Of a DNA stretch of 64,000 bases, positions 42,501-47,628 are shown in pieces. Numbering within the stretch: the stretch's first letter is position 1; each line of letters starts with the position of its first letter. Origin of the DNA: Pachyseris speciosa (taxonomy: Eukaryota > Cnidaria > Anthozoa > Scleractinia > Pachyseridae); assembly GCA_016490735.1 (NCBI GenBank), contig JAEMWC010001397.1, positions 65,001 through 129,000 of the forward strand, given 5' to 3'. A program made the translations under genes and the position numbers. The notes under the pieces were generated by a model. It made no database searches. It saw only the letters and a list, made by a program, of their open reading frames with translations, and had not been told where the DNA came from.

Positions 42501-42932
42501 GGGGGATATTTTCCCGGATGAGCCCTATGGCCTTTAATAGGTGAACACTACCACGTCTCGCGATCAGCTGAAACCAATCAGAGTCGGACAAAAATGTAGC
42601 AGTGAACTAGAACAACTGATATGTTCTTAATTTGTATTCCAGTGTCGAAGGAAGGTTCGCCATCACAGGATGAGCTGGAGTGGTTGTCACTGAGGCTTGG
42701 ACATTCCTGGGAGAAACTTGCGCGTCGTCTAGGATTCCATGATGGAGACATAACTGGATTTGATAAAGACAACGAAGAGTACGCTAAGAAGGCACTAAGT
42801 ATGCTGTTTAAGTGGAAAGAGAGAGAGGGCTCGGGTGCGACTTACAAGTTGCTACGTCAGGCATTATGTCATGAATTTATGAAGCGTAAAGACCTGGCGG
42901 AAGGTCTGGACTTGCTTCAGTTGCAGCTATAA
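16602..42932 (+). CDS. PIDD1-like NB-ARC/TPR/ZU5/UPA/death-domain receptor, 13 exons
   Basis: I assembled one gene from these exons: 16602-18270, 23928-25438, 26269-26317, 28138-28402, 29163-29521, 29790-30007, 31145-31443, 32320-32646, 34634-34781, 37296-37361, 38580-38613, 39122-39214 and 42643-42932. Every junction keeps phase. All introns are GT-AG except the one after exon 7 (GC-AG). The sum is 5328 nt, 1775 residues. The domain order is: death-fold-like 10-78, NB-ARC about 110-380, TPRs about 600-770, ZU5-1 about 1165-1310, ZU5-2 about 1311-1460, UPA-like about 1460-1620, linker, death domain about 1690-1770. By family knowledge, NB-ARC/TPR proteins are cytosolic receptors and the ZU5-ZU5-UPA-DD tail is that of PIDD1, which builds a caspase-activating platform. 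The start ATG at 16602 is preferred over the TTG two codons upstream. Gene ends and splice choices need transcript support. Confidence 0.85.
18822..19148 (+). mobile_element. tRNA-derived SINE in intron 1
   Basis: The head has an A-box-like TGGCATAGTGGTGAGAGG and the B box GGTTCAATTCC, spaced as in a tRNA promoter. The body ends in a TTGATTGATTGA tail near 19137-19148. A frame through it is a by-product. Confidence 0.6.
19149..20100. other. Intron 1 sequence, no feature seen
   Basis: There is no open frame with splice signals or a domain. A short internal near-repeat of CCAATTAAATGCCAG occurs at about 18585 and 19513, so a diverged repeat may span the neighbourhood. Confidence 0.4.
20930..21420 (+). 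repeat. Minisatellite, about 88-bp unit, about five diverged copies
   Basis: The units share the order: CTATCTxTGACAAAGATAGCTT, GGGTAGGTTATCAAAGTG, CTAGGTGxATGTTGGATAGTTTT, then GGATAGGCTATCTTTTCA. At least five copies are recognisable between 20930 and 21370, the outer ones more diverged. Confidence 0.7.
21445..21562 (+). repeat. Penelope-type terminal fragment, uninterrupted copy
   Basis: AGTTTCTAAAGAAACTGTGG runs through GTGGGGGAGTGAAACACG to GACCACCGTACAGGG. It matches the split copy at 10927-11550 closely and shows that copy's pre-insertion state. No coding sequence is attached. Confidence 0.6.
22440..22700 (-). mobile_element. tRNA-derived SINE copy 1 (tRNA-like part 22560-22632)
   Basis: On the minus strand, 22632 to 22560 reads like a tRNA: acceptor arms GGCTTGT / ACAAGCC, A box TAGCTCAGTTGGTAG, B box GGTTCGAATC. 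The anticodon loop has C where U33 is expected, and the 3' side runs into repeat sequence shared with a second copy near 25700. It is therefore probably a SINE head and not a translation tRNA. Confidence 0.6.
22727..22927. mobile_element. MITE with TTTTAGTATAAATC ends
   Basis: TTTTAGTATAAATC at the left and GATTTATACTAAA at the right are inverted ends around 200 bases that include GAATGCCGTTCTCTGATTGG and AAAATGGCGGCC. It has no coding content. It abuts the palindrome at 22928-23033. Confidence 0.65.
22928..23033. repeat. Palindrome bounded by AACAATTA / TAATTGTT
   Basis: The outer arms AACAATTAGATTAT / ATAATCTAATTGTT and inner arms ATTTCTATGCGTGATAGCTG / CAGCTATCATGCGATAGAAAT form a long hairpin. 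A palindrome with the same border lies at 34272-34368, also directly after a MITE end. Confidence 0.7.
23359..23726. mobile_element. Fold-back element, arms about 170 bp
   Basis: The arms begin TACCATAGCAACAGTACAGC and end GCTGTACTGTTGCTATGGTA. They remain complementary through GGCTTTATGTGCCTATA, AACGAGTCCG and CCCCATGTACAGA. The loop is only about 25 bases. It ends about 200 bases before NLR exon 2. Confidence 0.8.
23928..25438 (+). CDS. NLR exon 2: tetratricopeptide repeats
   Basis: The exon starts after TTCCTATAG and joins exon 1 in phase 1 to give a glycine. At least five TPR-like units follow one another: YRYFEGEIYYQMKDYRKALE, CYNAMGNCYYGLYKPEKALE, YKNQIGTVYEDQGEYGKAVE, FSRNLANALLYQNKFQEAK and FQLGLIRAHLRESEKALDFF. 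Each has the W/Y-x2-L/I-G-x2-Y...A pattern. The rest (to about residue 1060) is charged and helical, perhaps further degenerate TPRs. TPRs replace the leucine-rich repeats found in vertebrate PIDD1 and are expected to be the sensing or regulatory part. The donor is at 25439 (GTTAGT), phase 0. Confidence 0.88.
25660..25890 (-). mobile_element. tRNA-derived SINE copy 2
   Basis: It is the same family as 22440-22700: TAAAGCCTGAA...TTCAGGCTTGTACG, then a B-box complement (GGATTTGAACCC) and GAATATGTG words on both sides. The tRNA-like part (about 25731-25806, minus strand) has more mismatches than copy 1, so it cannot be a working tRNA. Confidence 0.55.
26269..26317 (+). CDS. NLR exon 3 (linker)
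   Basis: This 49-base exon lies between the acceptor TTTTGACAG and the donor GTAGAT and encodes DMINTGKKPGPTLKPK. It fits phase 0 in and phase 1 out. It is a basic, proline-containing linker between the TPRs and the acidic region. Such a short exon needs transcript evidence. Confidence 0.6.
26452..26662 (+). repeat. Direct duplication, unit about 109 bp
   Basis: Two copies of TACCAGTTACC...AAATCAGTAAACTTGTCGTTGT...TACTTCAAAGTTG lie head to tail in the intron after NLR exon 3, with a few substitutions and a small deletion. Confidence 0.7.
26740..28080. mobile_element. Fold-back element with CCGGAAT arrays in its arms
   Basis: The left end GATCATGGGCAACCCTACAA leads into repeated GGAATCC units (26764-26840). 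The right end mirrors it: GGATTCC units (27997-28056), then TTAGGGTTGCCCATAGATCA. The inner flanks also pair (AAAACTTGATTTCC against AAATCAAGTTTTC). A second inverted pair lies inside (27590-27675 with 27826-27915, CTATAGCCTTTAACGAATG / CATTCGTTAAAGGCTATAG). It is non-coding; peptide frames over the array are artefacts. It lies in the intron before NLR exon 4. Confidence 0.7.
27167..27531. mobile_element. MITE nested in the CCGGAAT fold-back element
   Basis: The ends TGGTAATGTTTACACTAG and CTAGTGTAAAGACTACCA are inverted with few mismatches. The interior is rich in TCAAGT/ACTTGA words. It lies between the arms of the larger element. Confidence 0.65.
28138..28402 (+). CDS. NLR exon 4 (acidic charged linker)
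   Basis: The acceptor GTGTCAG and donor GTAAGT bound an exon of 265 bases, phase 1 in and phase 2 out. The product is highly charged (for example EIEMDVEHEVEKGSKEEREV) with alternating acidic and basic residues, probably a flexible or coiled linker between TPRs and ZU5. No domain is recognised. Confidence 0.7.
29163..29521 (+). CDS. NLR exon 5: first ZU5 domain
   Basis: The exon opens with KVTEKGVTLHLEEASARITF then HPGAVTQPTLITCSLLSP, the typical start of a ZU5 domain (GGxLxxxxxGxxLxIPxGAV...). It ends with a GTAAAC donor after RSS, phase 1. In PIDD1, UNC5 and ankyrins, ZU5 domains are beta-rich modules that pack against UPA and keep the death domain inactive. Continuation into exon 6 completes the domain. 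Confidence 0.85.
29790..30007 (+). CDS. NLR exon 6: end of ZU5-1, altered cleavage motif, start of ZU5-2
   Basis: It joins exon 5 in phase 1. Residues ARYSCFAVIW align by position with the segment around the first PIDD1 self-cleavage site (xHFSxY). Here it reads R-Y-S at about residues 1302-1304 (bases 29840-29848). The second ZU5 begins right after, with DYPDISVTIPSRSV followed by FYLTIK. The exon ends at 30007 with a GTAAAA donor, phase 0. Confidence 0.8.
30151..30517. mobile_element. MITE with GGGAGCTTAAGC ends in an NLR intron
   Basis: GGGAGCTTAAGCAACGAGGA at the left and the complement of TCGTCGCTTAAGCTCCC at the right are inverted. The left flank is TTA and the right flank is TAA, so the ends can also be read as TTAGGGAGC...GCTCCCTAA. 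The size and end type fit a Harbinger-like MITE, but the target duplication is not proved. Confidence 0.65.
31145..31443 (+). CDS. NLR exon 7: second ZU5 domain with HFC motif, GC donor
   Basis: The exon begins after CTTCTCAAG with VHEFRSSEVEKERLLVGPVL and continues with ISCSPNMTLSEAATIKIPLS, a strong ZU5-2 match. It ends VTFQVKHFCR. The H-F-C tripeptide (about residues 1454-1456, bases 31433-31441) stands where PIDD1 has its second H-F-S cleavage site. The frame runs to a stop at 31493, but AG|GCAAGT at 31444 is an ideal GC-type donor and gives the phase 2 that exon 8 needs. If the intron is retained, the protein would stop after SVRVSLKT and lack UPA and the death domain. Confidence 0.82.
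32320..32646 (+). CDS. NLR exon 8: UPA-region start
   Basis: The exon runs from the acceptor TTTCTAG to a GTAAGA donor at 32647, phase 2 in and out. It encodes FVPVMDFVRLPFAAVKDRVS and DKYLLKLVCYPIHLENQVKD, which has the amphipathic and beta pattern of the stretch between ZU5-2 and the death domain of PIDD1-like proteins. Without the donor the frame ends four bases later at TAA, so the donor choice decides whether the death domain is included. Confidence 0.75.
32838..33918 (+). pseudogene. 5'-truncated L1-like LINE inserted in (AAC)n
   Basis: Fragments in neighbouring frames read WSEFREENADVKDWRLIIWN, then RHSVPSELKSLNS, then GYRVDNLCSFCKKESETINH followed by LLCDCPHSNSFW. The last is the zinc-binding C-terminal box of L1-like ORF2 (C-x2-C...H-x4-C). 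One frameshift near 32955 and a stop near 33069 break it. A 3' untranslated part ends in poly-A at 33908-33918. AAC repeats border both ends (about 32811-32838 and 33919-33947). It lies in the intron between NLR exons 8 and 9. Confidence 0.75.
34076..34271. mobile_element. MITE, TTAGTATATACCACACAAG family, copy 2
   Basis: It has the same inverted ends as 10543-10908 and the internal GCGCTCTGATTGGTTAACT block, but is 170 bases shorter. It lies in the intron before NLR exon 9 and abuts the palindrome at 34272-34368. Confidence 0.75.
34272..34368. repeat. Palindrome bounded by AACAATTATT / AATAATTGTT
   Basis: Pairs of arms run inward: AACAATTATT / AATAATTGTT, GGTGAA / TTCACC, AGTGGTGGATATTTA / TAAATATCCACCACT. 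Its right arm shares CACCGACACTGAGG with the start of the Penelope fragment near 11638. Confidence 0.7.
34634..34781 (+). CDS. NLR exon 9: UPA-like beta segment
   Basis: The exon lies between acceptor TTGTTACAG and donor GTGAGT, phase 2 in and 0 out. It encodes FLENWPNQSSLRVSVVEFRD followed by MNVKIFQRSKGEEGTEVC and TLFLIPRS, alternating hydrophobic strands that fit the end of a UPA domain. Confidence 0.72.
34939..35040. mobile_element. TACCCTGGGTGCCAGAGG MITE, short copy
   Basis: The left end TACCCTGGGTGCCAGAGG and an inverted right end ACCTCTGGTCACAG enclose about 100 bases. A longer member is at 36143-36282 and a partial one near 37010-37070. Confidence 0.55.
35152..36014. mobile_element. 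Fold-back element carrying CATACGAGTA arrays
   Basis: The left arm starts ATCGTGACTAAAACACC, runs through about ten CATACGAGTA/ACATACGGGTA units (35175-35310) and continues with GAAATTGGATC and TGGGGAGAAAGTAGC. The right arm mirrors it: GGATCCAATTTC-like sequence at about 35825, arrays of TACTCGTATGT (35870-35985), and GGTGTTTTAGTCATGAT. A poly-G run lies at 35310-35322. It is non-coding and lies within NLR intron 9. Confidence 0.7.
36143..36282. mobile_element. TACCCTGGGTGCCAGAGG MITE, complete copy
   Basis: TACCCTGGGTGCCAGAGGTT and its inverted end AAACCTCTGGCACTCAGGGTA enclose 140 bases. It has no coding content. Confidence 0.7.
37296..37361 (+). CDS. NLR exon 10 (linker)
   Basis: The 66-base exon encodes VSSRAIFEHWPQGDLQKRQQ plus TM, between the acceptor CTGCTGCAG and donor GTAGGT, phase 0 on both sides. 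It links the UPA region to the death domain. No domain is recognised. Confidence 0.6.
38580..38613 (+). CDS. NLR exon 11 (micro-linker)
   Basis: The 34-base exon AVKSRESIDNP lies between TTTCTTTCAG and GTAAGT, phase 0 in and 1 out. The splice sites are strong, but an exon this short needs transcript evidence. Confidence 0.5.
39122..39214 (+). CDS. NLR exon 12 (linker)
   Basis: The 93-base exon encodes GDEEQCTSANRKGDSPIPST and TACKRSNLQAS between GTTTCAG and GTAATG, phase 1 in and out. It is a polar, probably disordered, segment before the death domain. Confidence 0.6.
39842..41021 (+). pseudogene. Harbinger DDE transposase, two exons, one frame break near the N-terminus
   Basis: The catalytic block is readable. 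CFGFIDGTVRP holds the first Asp, VYGDPAYPL the second, and VSVEWIFGDI the Glu. The intron runs 40502-40608, with exon 1 ending GGGCCAGTAG|GTAAGA and exon 2 starting TTTCAG|AGGGACG in phase 1; the junction gives GPVEGRKHDAG, as expected in the family. The C-terminus ends at 41019-41021. The N-terminal frame starting at 39842 (MNKFKTWRDILLLSYADNN) shifts near 39910 before joining the frame of MYSADCKAEF (39994), so the first about 25 residues are out of frame unless a small intron or another start is used. In active elements this nuclease cuts the terminal repeats. Confidence 0.78.
41258..42045 (-). pseudogene. Harbinger Myb/SANT-like DNA-binding protein, two exons, one nonsense codon
   Basis: Exon 1 (42045-42011, MAATDDQVQKSK) ends at a GTGAGT donor. 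Exon 2 starts at 41909 after CTCTAG and keeps phase. MEWSDEHDVSFLREMLARNV and AWEAIVDHLNEI form a Myb/SANT-like or MADF-like domain, followed by KAVRERWNLLRKKF. The C-terminal half is basic and then glutamine-rich coiled coil (REIRQQELRAKQQEQESQQQ). A TAA at 41564-41566 interrupts an otherwise continuous frame to 41258. Such proteins bring the Harbinger transposase to the nucleus and to DNA. Confidence 0.72.
42482..42506. repeat. Poly-G tract
   Basis: A near-uninterrupted G run lies in the intron about 140 bases before the last NLR exon. It could form a quadruplex. Confidence 0.7.
42643..42932 (+). CDS. NLR exon 13: death domain and stop
   Basis: After the acceptor GTATTCCAG (phase 1) the exon encodes DELEWLSLRLGHSWEKLARR followed by LGFHDGDITGFDKDN, then LSMLFKWKEREGSGATYKLL. 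This is a clear death domain (pattern LxxLxxxLGxxWxxLAxxLG...I...W...GxxATxxxLxxAL). It ends at TAA 42930-42932. In PIDD1 this domain recruits the adaptor RAIDD, and here a homotypic adaptor is expected by analogy. Its linkage to the upstream exons rests on phase and order. Confidence 0.88.
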
Positions 42933-45600
42933 AATCACCTGGACGTCTTGCCCGCTGACGATGATGGCATGGGTATTTCTCAGAGCCCGAGCATCTCAGG
43001 GAAGATTGTTGTCGATACACAGGCTCTTGGGCAACTGGGGACATTATCTTGCCGCGCCGGCCGGTCGGAAATTGAGCTGCGATACCCTTCTTCATTTCCT
43101 TGCTAGCGTTTTTCCGCTACAGTGGCTTGAATGGAGGTGTCGGACGGCTGTGTAGCTTACCTAATTGTTTCCTGTCAACCATTTCTCTCGGAGGCCAGGA
43201 GCTCTCTGTTCTAGTTGCCACTCTCAGCGGAGGAAAGCTGTTGCCTCATCTGGTCTCTTAGTCGTTTTTCTAGTGTCTTCCTTGTACCCGAAATGCCCAA
43301 CCCAGCTCAGCCGATGAAGTATCAAAGAGGGCTCGATGCTTGGAGGATTTGATTGTCATTAAATGTCTATGAACACGCGCAAGCATCTTTTTTGGAAGGG
43401 GTCAAGGAGTTATATTTCTTCAAAGTGAGCCTCAAAATGTTAGCGCACATCAAGTCTCATTTAGCAAAGACGTTTTCGAGTGGCCGTTTTCAGTAAGTAA
43501 GAGTAGACGTAATCGTTTTCGAAAAATTTGCTCTCCAAAAATTCTCACCGCTTAGCGAACGCACTCCAAGATACTTTGAATCGAAAATTTAACATCTCAA
43601 AGTTTGTTCGAAAAGTAGACAAAAATGCCTGTTTTATCATAGAGGATTATAGAAATATGAATTGAAGTAGGAAGTAGACGTTGTTTTAGATGAACATTTT
43701 TTCCATCGAAATGATCTCGCATAACATTTCATAAGAGGGGCCAAAGTTATGTCCTAAATTAGCCAGTCAAGCAGGCAATCAGTCAGTCAGAAAGATAGAC
43801 AGACAGACAGACAGACAGTCAGTGAGTCAGTGAGTCAGTCAGTCTGTCAAAATTAGACGCATTTCAGTACTTTCTTAATAGTGAATCTGATCGAAAGGGA
43901 CACAAGAGGGAAATGACAAGGATATTTCAAAAAAATATATTATTCCTGCTCATTTGACCTATAAATGCGACTGCTTCTTATTGCTTTTGCCAAACGTAAG
44001 TGCTCCTACAGTACTAGAGTAATGTGAGACCGTTGTGATTGTACGCTGCAGCTGTTAAGATCCTGTTTAAACATACTATATGTTGCACTATATGTTGTTA
44101 ATTGTGTAAACGTGTTGCAATATTTACACGTTCAATACGTGTACAAATTGAAACTAACTGATTGGCACTGTGAGAGTGTCTTAAACTTCGGTGAAATTGC
44201 CTCAAGAAGATCTCGCCCGCAAATCGTAAATTGTCTTAGCGTTGGTTGTTTTTTTTATTAGGCACAGAGAGAAAGTGAGTTAGAGTCTCCAACAACATTA
44301 CTCTCTCAGCGCACTTCTACCTATACAATATTTTGGAGTCAAGTTGGTGGTAGTGGCGGACGAAATTTTTTAAGGCAAATTGTCTGCACAGCTGTTTGTC
44401 GACTAATTGTTCCCCTTGATTAAAATGACTTTCAATGGGACTAATCTTTGGCGGGGAGTTAAAAGAGATTTGTAAATAGTGACTCCTTGAGTTTTGAGTT
44501 GTTCAAGATCCATTACGTTGCTGTTAAAAGTGTTGACATACAAAGAGAAAAGTGTTGACATACAGGAGCAGGACAAAGTTATCCCTGTTTGAATGTAGGT
44601 ACAACCAGAAGCTTGTATCTCCTTATTGTTTACCGAATATCATACTTTTCTACTGTGAATAGATTTTTTGACAAAATAAAATGGTTTGATAAAGAGTTCC
44701 TTTGGAGTGCTGTAGCCGCCTGAGTATCGACTCGATACACCTTGGTGTGAAGTCCTTGAGTTTTGAATTGTTCAAAAAGCAAATAGATGTCGATCCAATA
44801 CATTCGAGTTGGAAAATGTTCTTTGCGTTTTTCGTGAGCCGTTTTTACGAGTTGAGAGTAGGATTATGAAAGGAACCGTTACTCGGTATTTGTAATGCGA
44901 TGGCTACGAAGCCGGCGTAGAAAGAAAAGGAAAGGAAGGCGGGAGGAGGAATCCACCCGCTTTTTGTAGTTTTACACTTCTTCGATGGCGATAACGAAAA
45001 CAATAGTTTTATTACAGGCTCCCCTCCCCCTCTTCCCCTGTCCTGAACTTACACCGGTGTGACCCGAGTTACCGACGGATGATTTTGGACCCGGTCTTGC
45101 GCAATCGAATGCAGAACAACAAAAGGGCTCCCAGGGAAACTCGTACGGTTTCGATATCGCAACGGTATCACAGGGCTCGTTCAATTGGCCGTATTTTTTC
45201 CCGGTGACATGAACACAAACAAAACTGACGTGGCAGCATTGCAGGTGGGCTCTCTCTAAGTTCTTGAATTAATGACTGCATGTGTGCATTGCTTGTCGCG
45301 TAGCCTCCACTGTTCATGTGGATATAGCCCGATCACTGCGGTGTCCATTGCCTTAGAGGGCTGTGTGGTATCAATCAAGACTATGAGCTACCTTGTTTTC
45401 TTTCTGCGAGGTCAGAAAACCACTCTAAGAGAGCGTATATAAAAACAAGCGGTATTTCTTCTACCTTCGGGTGATGGGGAAAGCAGAACGAATTTTTATG
45501 CCCGTTCGTGCGCATCACTCCGTTTACTTTCTTGGAAGAAATGAGTAGCAATAAGGACTGCAAAGCGTAATCTCAGTATCAAAAATAACCTATATTTCGA
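42933..45600. other. NLR 3' flank and intergenic sequence, no gene seen
   Basis: The stretch holds probable 3' untranslated sequence, an ACAG/AGTC microsatellite (about 43797-43852) and AATAAA-like signals (for example near 44673). No frame has a recognisable domain. Short frames near 44972-45184 and 45381-45563 have no support. Confidence 0.5.
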
Positions 45601-45602
45601 AA

Positions 45603-45666
45603 GTAGTATAGGAGTTGGGGGTACGAGCACAGTTTTGTGCTCTTACCCAACCAACTCCTATACTAC
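45603..45666. repeat. Small inverted repeat
   Basis: GTAGTATAGGAGTTGG and CCAACTCCTATACTAC with inner GAGCACA / TGTGCTC form a hairpin with a minimal loop. Confidence 0.7.
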
Positions 45667-46190
45667 TCGCCATTTGTTGGTAATCTATATGTTTTTATTA
45701 ATTTCTGGTACCAGCACATGATGAAATCTATAGTTGTTTAATCTGAAATTCTCGGAAAACCACCAAGCGTGACATTCTCGGAAAAACAGGTAATGAGTCA
45801 TCGCCTATAGCTATTATTCTAAGTCACGAGACGGTCGCATGATCTTTTCTAACCAATCATAATGAAACAAGTAAGAAGTGCTTTATTATAAATTCTTAAA
45901 GTAAAATTTACTGACAATTTTTACTTAAAAAGTTTATGCTAAAGTTTGTTATCAAACTCAAACCAACCCAACCTTACTTGGACACATGAACAAGACTGTG
46001 CTTGCGATACTTGTATGTAGACCGGCACAGCTGTACCGTGACGTCATGGCTTTGGTTTGTTAAGAACCGTTCGGTACTGTGTTGATACAGTCCTCGCTGG
46101 TTTGAACAATGTTGGCGACAAAACGGCACAGCTGTGCCGTGACGTCATGTGTTAGTGACATAAAAAATAATATCTCATATAATAGTATAG
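45667..46190. other. Left boundary region of the Polinton element
   Basis: Sequence changes from intergenic to AT-rich viral-type DNA here. Polintons start with long terminal inverted repeats, but the partner end lies outside the window, so the exact border and the target duplication cannot be seen. Confidence 0.45.
46023..46149 (+). promoter_or_regulatory. Two 26-bp repeats with E-box and CRE cores
   Basis: CGGCACAGCTGTACCGTGAC then GTCATG at 46023-46048 recurs at 46124-46149 with one base changed. Each copy holds the palindromic E-box CAGCTG and the CREB/ATF consensus TGACGTCA (46039-46046 and 46140-46147). They lie 40-170 bases upstream of the first gene of the element and may be enhancer or terminal-repeat motifs. 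Confidence 0.45.
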
Positions 46191-46754
46191 ATGAGTTGTA
46201 ATTCAGTAATTCACAATGAATTAATAAATATGGAAGAGTATACTTGTCCTTTTTGTGATAAGCAATTGGTAGAAGTTGTTAGTAGTGTGGCAGTACCATG
46301 CTGTAGTAAACAGGAATTGTTTAATGATGATGGCGAAAATGTTTGTCTAGATTGTGGTTCCGTCCACGGCTATGACTATTGTAAGGAGTACGTTGACTTT
46401 CATGATAATATGTATAAAATACGGCGAAAATCTGTATATCATCGGAAGTACCATATTGAAAATCTGGTAAATGGTATATGTCGTAAGAATGGATTTCAAA
46501 TTTCTGTAAAAGATAAGGGTAAAATATTTAAAATATTCGAAGAGATAGACAAAGTGCTTCCCTTGGTGAACAATAAACGTAAAAGAATGATTAGCACTAA
46601 ATTTATGCTTAAGCAAATATTTTTAATGCTTGATCTTCCATTTGATGAAATAATAGTTACTAGATCAAAAAAGACGCTTGGATGTTATGATCGATATTGG
46701 GTTGAAATTTTATTGTTAAGATTTGATGTGATTATTGATATTATTAGACAGTGA
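46191..46754 (+). CDS. VLTF3-like zinc-ribbon transcription factor
   Basis: The 187-residue protein begins with a zinc-ribbon region: CPFCDKQL near residue 18, paired cysteines CC at about 37, and CLDCGSVHGY at about 52. The C-terminal half, with NKRKRMISTKFMLKQIFLML followed by RSKKTLGCYDRYWVEI, fits the pattern of the poxvirus late transcription factor VLTF3-like family found in many nucleocytoplasmic DNA viruses. By that family it would act as a transcription activator of late genes. The gene is at the left end, convergent with the membrane-protein gene (stops overlap at 46744-46754). It appears intact. Similarity is weak enough that only a profile search would settle it. Confidence 0.6.
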   Translation: MSCNSVIHNELINMEEYTCPFCDKQLVEVVSSVAVPCCSKQELFNDDGENVCLDCGSVHGYDYCKEYVDFHDNMYKIRRKSVYHRKYHIENLVNGICRKNGFQISVKDKGKIFKIFEEIDKVLPLVNNKRKRMISTKFMLKQIFLMLDLPFDEIIVTRSKKTLGCYDRYWVEILLLRFDVIIDIIRQ

Positions 46755-47196
46755 ATTTTTCATCATATTTTAGTAAGTACTTATCAATAACAGGACTGTT
46801 GTCAGTCACATAATCATCAATGAAATTACCACTTCTCATTGTGTCTTTTATGGTATTGAGTAGATGTTGATAGCTTTGATAAGCATATGTACAATTTTGG
46901 ATTTTAAGATCGAGGTTTTTATGCTTCATCCACCCTTGTATCAAAAGTGCTGCTGTACTGATGGCTACCAAACTAACACCACCAGTTGCTATGCTTGTGG
47001 CGAGGCCTCCGGTTGCAAAGATGATAGACAATGAGTTCCCCAGTAGTTTCCATTTTTTGAATTGTTTCACCGCCTGTTTGTGAGCCCAACACTTTCTGTG
47101 ATATGTGTGGTAATAGGCTTTTAATTCATTTATCTGATCTTCTGTTAATTCACCTGAAATATGGTTCCAGCTGAATATGCTTTTACGCTCTTTCAT
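46744..47196 (-). CDS. Two-helix membrane protein
   Basis: The 150-residue product has a charged N-terminus (ELKAYYHTYHRKCWAHKQAV), then two adjacent hydrophobic segments at about 52-68 (LLGNSLSIIFATGGLA) and 71-90 (IATGGVSLVAISTAALLI), then a helical tail. A tight helical hairpin in a membrane is likely. The start lies next to an AT-rich TATATATATG signal. It is the last gene of the minus-strand block and appears intact. No family is recognised; a virion membrane or membrane-active protein is only a guess. Confidence 0.6.
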   Translation of the reverse strand: MKERKSIFSWNHISGELTEDQINELKAYYHTYHRKCWAHKQAVKQFKKWKLLGNSLSIIFATGGLATSIATGGVSLVAISTAALLIQGWMKHKNLDLKIQNCTYAYQSYQHLLNTIKDTMRSGNFIDDYVTDNSPVIDKYLLKYDEKFTV

Positions 47197-47205
47197 ATAT
47201 ATATT

Positions 47206-47628
47206 TTATATTATTATTCTATTAAAAATGCAATAAAGAATCCCAGATATTTGGCCAGATAATGGAGATCTTTTTCTTCGCTTTGATGTAAATAAACAAG
47301 GTATTGCATAACAATATCCACGGTCTAATGAATAGCTATTATAAAATCTTCCATACGCATCATGAAGTATACCATGTGTTTGTAATGTATCAATCTAACC
47401 AAGTGTATGTTCCAAGAAATGTGTCAAACATCCACTACCAGGCCCAATAAGTCCAATATCCTTGTGAGTATATAAAATACTGTTGATTGGGATAAATGTA
47501 TTGAAATGCTTGTGATACAGATATTGGTAAACCAAAGCTGATTTCAAAATTGAGTCATCAATATTATGATGTTGTTGTTTTGTTTCTTTAAAAAAGAATT
47601 TGATATATTTAATTGCTTCTTTTATCAT
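47206..47628 (-). pseudogene. Unrecognised element protein with one nonsense codon
   Basis: A continuous minus-strand frame of about 140 codons runs from ATG at 47628 to a stop at 47206-47208 and is broken only by TAG at 47395-47397. Before the stop it has GLIGPGSGCLTHFLEHTLG. After it comes THGILHDAYGRFYNSYSLDR and later a basic tail. Clustered His, Gly and Asp residues look enzyme-like, but I recognise no family. The start overlaps the stop of the fibre gene upstream (ATGA), which suggests coupled expression. Confidence 0.6.
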
